From contig JBAWEQ010000040.1 of the NCBI GenBank assembly GCA_049591295.1, positions 1 to 15,314 of the forward strand: a stretch of DNA of 15,314 bases, given 5' to 3'. Shown here piece by piece: positions 13,354-15,314 of the stretch (positions are counted from its first letter, which is position 1; each line of letters begins with the position of its first letter). Source of the DNA: DTPS01 sp049591295 (GTDB lineage: Bacteria > Acidobacteriota > UBA4820 > DSQY01). Made by a program: the position numbers and the translations under genes. A model generated the notes under the pieces. It saw only the letters and a program-made list of their open reading frames with translations, did no database searches and was not told where the DNA came from.

Positions 13354-14859
13354 TTAATCCATCTTCAGCCACTTCATGGCCGAGGCGAGCAAGTTGCCGT
13401 ACAGGACCGAGACCACTGGAGCCAGGAGGGCGACCAGGACCGAGGCGACCCACGGGGCCGCCTTGTGGGCCTCCCCTCCCAGCACGCTCAGGAGCCCCTC
13501 CTGCCGGAGGAAGACGGCGCAGTAGAGCAGCACCACCAGAGCCCCCGCCGCCAACGCCTTGAGCACCTCTCCCCTTCCGAGGTGCAGCTTGGAGGAGAGG
13601 TCCGCCGTCGAGAGGATGGGCGCCTTGACGTGGTCCGTCAGGAACATGGCCAGCTCCCGCGTCATGCGCGTGCGGGCCGCCGGAGACTTGTCCAGAAAGA
13701 GGTTGTCCACCACCACCAGGCTATAGGGCACGCTCCGGCTGATGGCGCCCACGAGCCGGTCCCGGCCTCCCGCCACCATGTGGCCTCCGCCCGACCGGCC
13801 CTCCTGCACCAACGCCTCGAGGGTCCGCTCGAAGGAGCGGTCCGCTCCGCCGGCCGCGGCCTCGGGGAGGTCGTCCTCCACGCCGCCCGTGCCGGCCTTG
13901 AGGGCCGCCGCCGGGGCCACTTCCACCGGGACGGCCTCGCCCTCCTCGCCGCTCGCTCTGTACTGGAGCAGCTCCACCGCGGCCCCCCACCGTCGGGCCA
14001 GCTCGTTCACCTCGCGGTAGGTTCCCGAGTCGGGACGGAAGGCCTCCTGGATCCAGAGGATGTTGGTGCTGGCCATGGTGCAGCGGATCTCGCGGCAGCC
14101 CGGCAGGTCGCCCAGCACGTCGGGGATGAGGGGCGCGAGCTGCGCCTGCCTCGGGACGTAGGTGATCGTGAGAACGCCCTCGCTGGAGCGCACCGTGAGG
14201 TCGGCGTCGGCCGTGCGCTCGTCCAGGGCCAGCCGGATGCGGGCCCGGGCCCTGAGGAGGCGCTCCTGCATGGCCGCCTGGCTGGCGGGCGTGGGGCGGA
14301 AGTCGGGGAGCTCGGCGATGCTGCAGAGGGCCGCCGCCGCGTTCTCCAGGCTCAGCCTCTCCAGGTTGACGACGAGGTCGTACTTCTGGAGGTCCTCCAT
14401 GTCCACGTCGTGGACGAAGCCGACCCAGGCCCGGATGTCCTCGTCCACGTCGCGGATGAACTTCTCCGCCTTCTCCCTCGGCAGCCGGAGCCGTTCAATG
14501 ACGGTCTCCAGCCGGCGGGCGGGCTCGGGAACCACGCGCACCCTGAGGACGTGGCCCACGCCCGGCAGCAGGTGGTGCCCCGCCCGGCCGTAGTAGACCA
14601 GGTTCCCCGCGGCCGCCTTCTCGCAGATGGTGGCCGTGGCCACCGCCAGATACCGGTCCCTCAGCCGCACCATCCGCTCCTGGACGGCGGGCTTCTTCAC
14701 CAGGGCCACCTCCAGCTTCCCCACGGGAATGCCGGATTCGTTGGCCCTGGCCACCACCTCCTCCCGGTCGAGGAAGGCGTAGCCCAGCTTGCGCGCCAGC
14801 TCCTTCGCAAGCCTCTCTCCCCCTCCGAAGGGCACTCCCGAAACGAAGACGATCGGCAT
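13354..14859 (-). CDS. cytidylate-kinase-like multidomain membrane protein
   Basis: 501 aa. Residues 1-170 resemble the cytidylate-kinase-like family: SGVPFGGGERLAKELARKLG with the GGG loop, AFLDREEV (28-35), GRAGHHLL (91-98), VRVVPEPARRLETVIERLRL (107-126) and YDLVVNLERLSLENA (160-174). The loop lacks the usual P-loop lysine, as in that family. Residues 196-262 look like a BON-type domain (RARIRLALDERTADADLTVR, then VLGDLPGCREIRC). Residues 263-425 have universal-stress-protein-like strands (TNILWIQEAF; YSLVVVDNLF). Two membrane helices end the protein (about 434-452 and 468-488). The start at 14859 is preceded by a G-run; an ATG at 14874 is an alternative. Kinase activity is not established. 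The gene heads the TauE operon, suggesting a sensing or regulatory role for transport. Confidence 0.8.
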   Translation of the reverse strand: MPIVFVSGVPFGGGERLAKELARKLGYAFLDREEVVARANESGIPVGKLEVALVKKPAVQERMVRLRDRYLAVATATICEKAAAGNLVYYGRAGHHLLPGVGHVLRVRVVPEPARRLETVIERLRLPREKAEKFIRDVDEDIRAWVGFVHDVDMEDLQKYDLVVNLERLSLENAAAALCSIAELPDFRPTPASQAAMQERLLRARARIRLALDERTADADLTVRSSEGVLTITYVPRQAQLAPLIPDVLGDLPGCREIRCTMASTNILWIQEAFRPDSGTYREVNELARRWGAAVELLQYRASGEEGEAVPVEVAPAAALKAGTGGVEDDLPEAAAGGADRSFERTLEALVQEGRSGGGHMVAGGRDRLVGAISRSVPYSLVVVDNLFLDKSPAARTRMTRELAMFLTDHVKAPILSTADLSSKLHLGRGEVLKALAAGALVVLLYCAVFLRQEGLLSVLGGEAHKAAPWVASVLVALLAPVVSVLYGNLLASAMKWLKMD

Positions 14860-15153
14860 GGGTCCCCCCCCCATGGTGTTCGGCAGGCGGCGCGCGGAAG
14901 GCTCCGCGCACCCTGAGCGTTCGATTGTGGCTTCCCCCAAACCCCCTTGAACACGTTGTAACGCCTGCCGCGCCGCAAAGCAAGGGCGCGGGCCCGGTCT
15001 GCCTCAGGCTCCGCCTTCTCCCCCATCGGGGGACCATGGCTGCCCCAAATAACCAGCCCCCCCTGAATCGGCCGGCCTTCCGGAGCGAAGCGAAGGAAGG
15101 CGCGTCCCGGCGCGTCGCGCGGGGCGCTCCCCCTCGACTGGCGAGGTGCCCCT

Positions 15154-15178
15154 CGCTTTCCGCCAAAGGCGGAAAGCG
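15154..15178. other. perfect hairpin, 11-bp stem
   Basis: CGCTTTCCGCC-AAA-GGCGGAAAGCG. No T tract follows on either strand. Confidence 0.75.
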
Positions 15179-15221
15179 GCGTTCCGGCGCCGATGGGCCT
15201 CATGCAAGGAAGGTGAGGCGA

Positions 15222-15260
15222 CCACACCGCAAGCGTACTCAACGTACGCTGAGGATGTGG
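15222..15260. other. compound hairpin with AGCGTAC/GTACGCT core
   Basis: Inner stem AGCGTAC-TCAAC-GTACGCT (15232-15250) within an outer stem CCACA/TGTGG, separated by a short internal loop. The AAGCGTACT word is shared with 2669-2677. Confidence 0.65.
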
Positions 15261-15314
15261 GCGCCGAAAGCTGACGAAGCAGGAGGTCCGTCGCCGCCGG
15301 CGCAAACACGGACA

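Larger units (their letters stand above)
14860..15314. other. 455-bp hairpin-rich region, no convincing gene
   Basis: Upstream of the TauE operon. Open frames exist on the minus strand but are arginine/proline-rich and lack ribosome binding sites. Structured parts: CCCCC-ATC-GGGGG near 15020-15033, CCTTCC/GGAAGG near 15076-15100, a perfect hairpin at 15154-15178 and a compound hairpin around 15222-15260. This may be a structured leader, an ncRNA or a repeat; the window ends inside it. Confidence 0.5.

Noticed and set aside
12841..14916. 691-codon plus-strand frame across the TauE and kinase-like genes
   Set aside because: Antisense to two recognisable genes, low-complexity composition, no ribosome binding site.
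14970..15000. Sigma54-like GG...GC pair upstream of the kinase-like operon
   Set aside because: The spacing between GG and GC is 11 nt rather than 10 and the rest of the consensus is poor.
14697..15305. Minus-strand frame of 202 codons upstream of and overlapping the kinase-like gene
   Set aside because: Arginine/proline-rich, no ribosome binding site, runs through strong hairpins, and overlaps the kinase-like gene in another phase.

Overview
The window is very GC-rich DNA from a bacterium. I read it as a Gram-negative (diderm) soil or sediment organism, possibly Acidobacteriota or a deltaproteobacterial-type lineage. The lineage is inferred only from base composition, an AsmA-like periplasmic protein, the gene families, and the style of intergenic repeats. 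No rRNA, tRNA, CRISPR array, transposase or phage gene is visible.

Layout. (1) Positions 268-2610, all on the minus strand: a possible stress or metal-homeostasis patch. It holds a VIT/CCC1-family transporter, three very small membrane proteins (65, 66 and 80 aa) and a 30-aa glycine-rich membrane peptide with a near-perfect ribosome binding site. (2) Positions 2940-6590: a divergent pair with 141 bp between the starts. On the minus strand is a 555-aa secreted protein of unknown function with a possible C-terminal IPT/TIG-like segment. On the plus strand is a 613-aa membrane-anchored AsmA-like protein. (3) Positions 7164-9351, minus strand: a tight operon of an ECF sigma factor, a single-span membrane protein in the usual anti-sigma position (ATGA overlap), and a membrane-anchored 424-aa protein. 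A good ECF-type promoter lies upstream of the sigma gene, suggesting autoregulation. (4) Positions 9954-14859, minus strand: a probable operon of a cytidylate-kinase-like multidomain membrane protein, a TauE/SafE-family exporter, a receiver-only response regulator and a membrane histidine kinase. The two-component pair probably senses a condition linked to the exported anion; the ligand is unknown.

The gaps between these blocks are rich in repeats. Two colinear 316-bp copies (6735-7050 and 9581-9896) share a 118-bp core with imperfect inverted ends. REP-like GT(A/G)GGAGC hairpins, tctccgtg tracts and ATGAAGGATGA-like purine tracts recur. Two tandem hairpin-plus-box modules sit at 2070-2210, and a hairpin-dense stretch with no convincing gene occupies 14945-15260. 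No complete new defence or mobile system is visible. The most unusual items are the multidomain kinase-like protein in its operon, the ECF module with an unrecognised partner, the tiny membrane peptides, and the repeat families.
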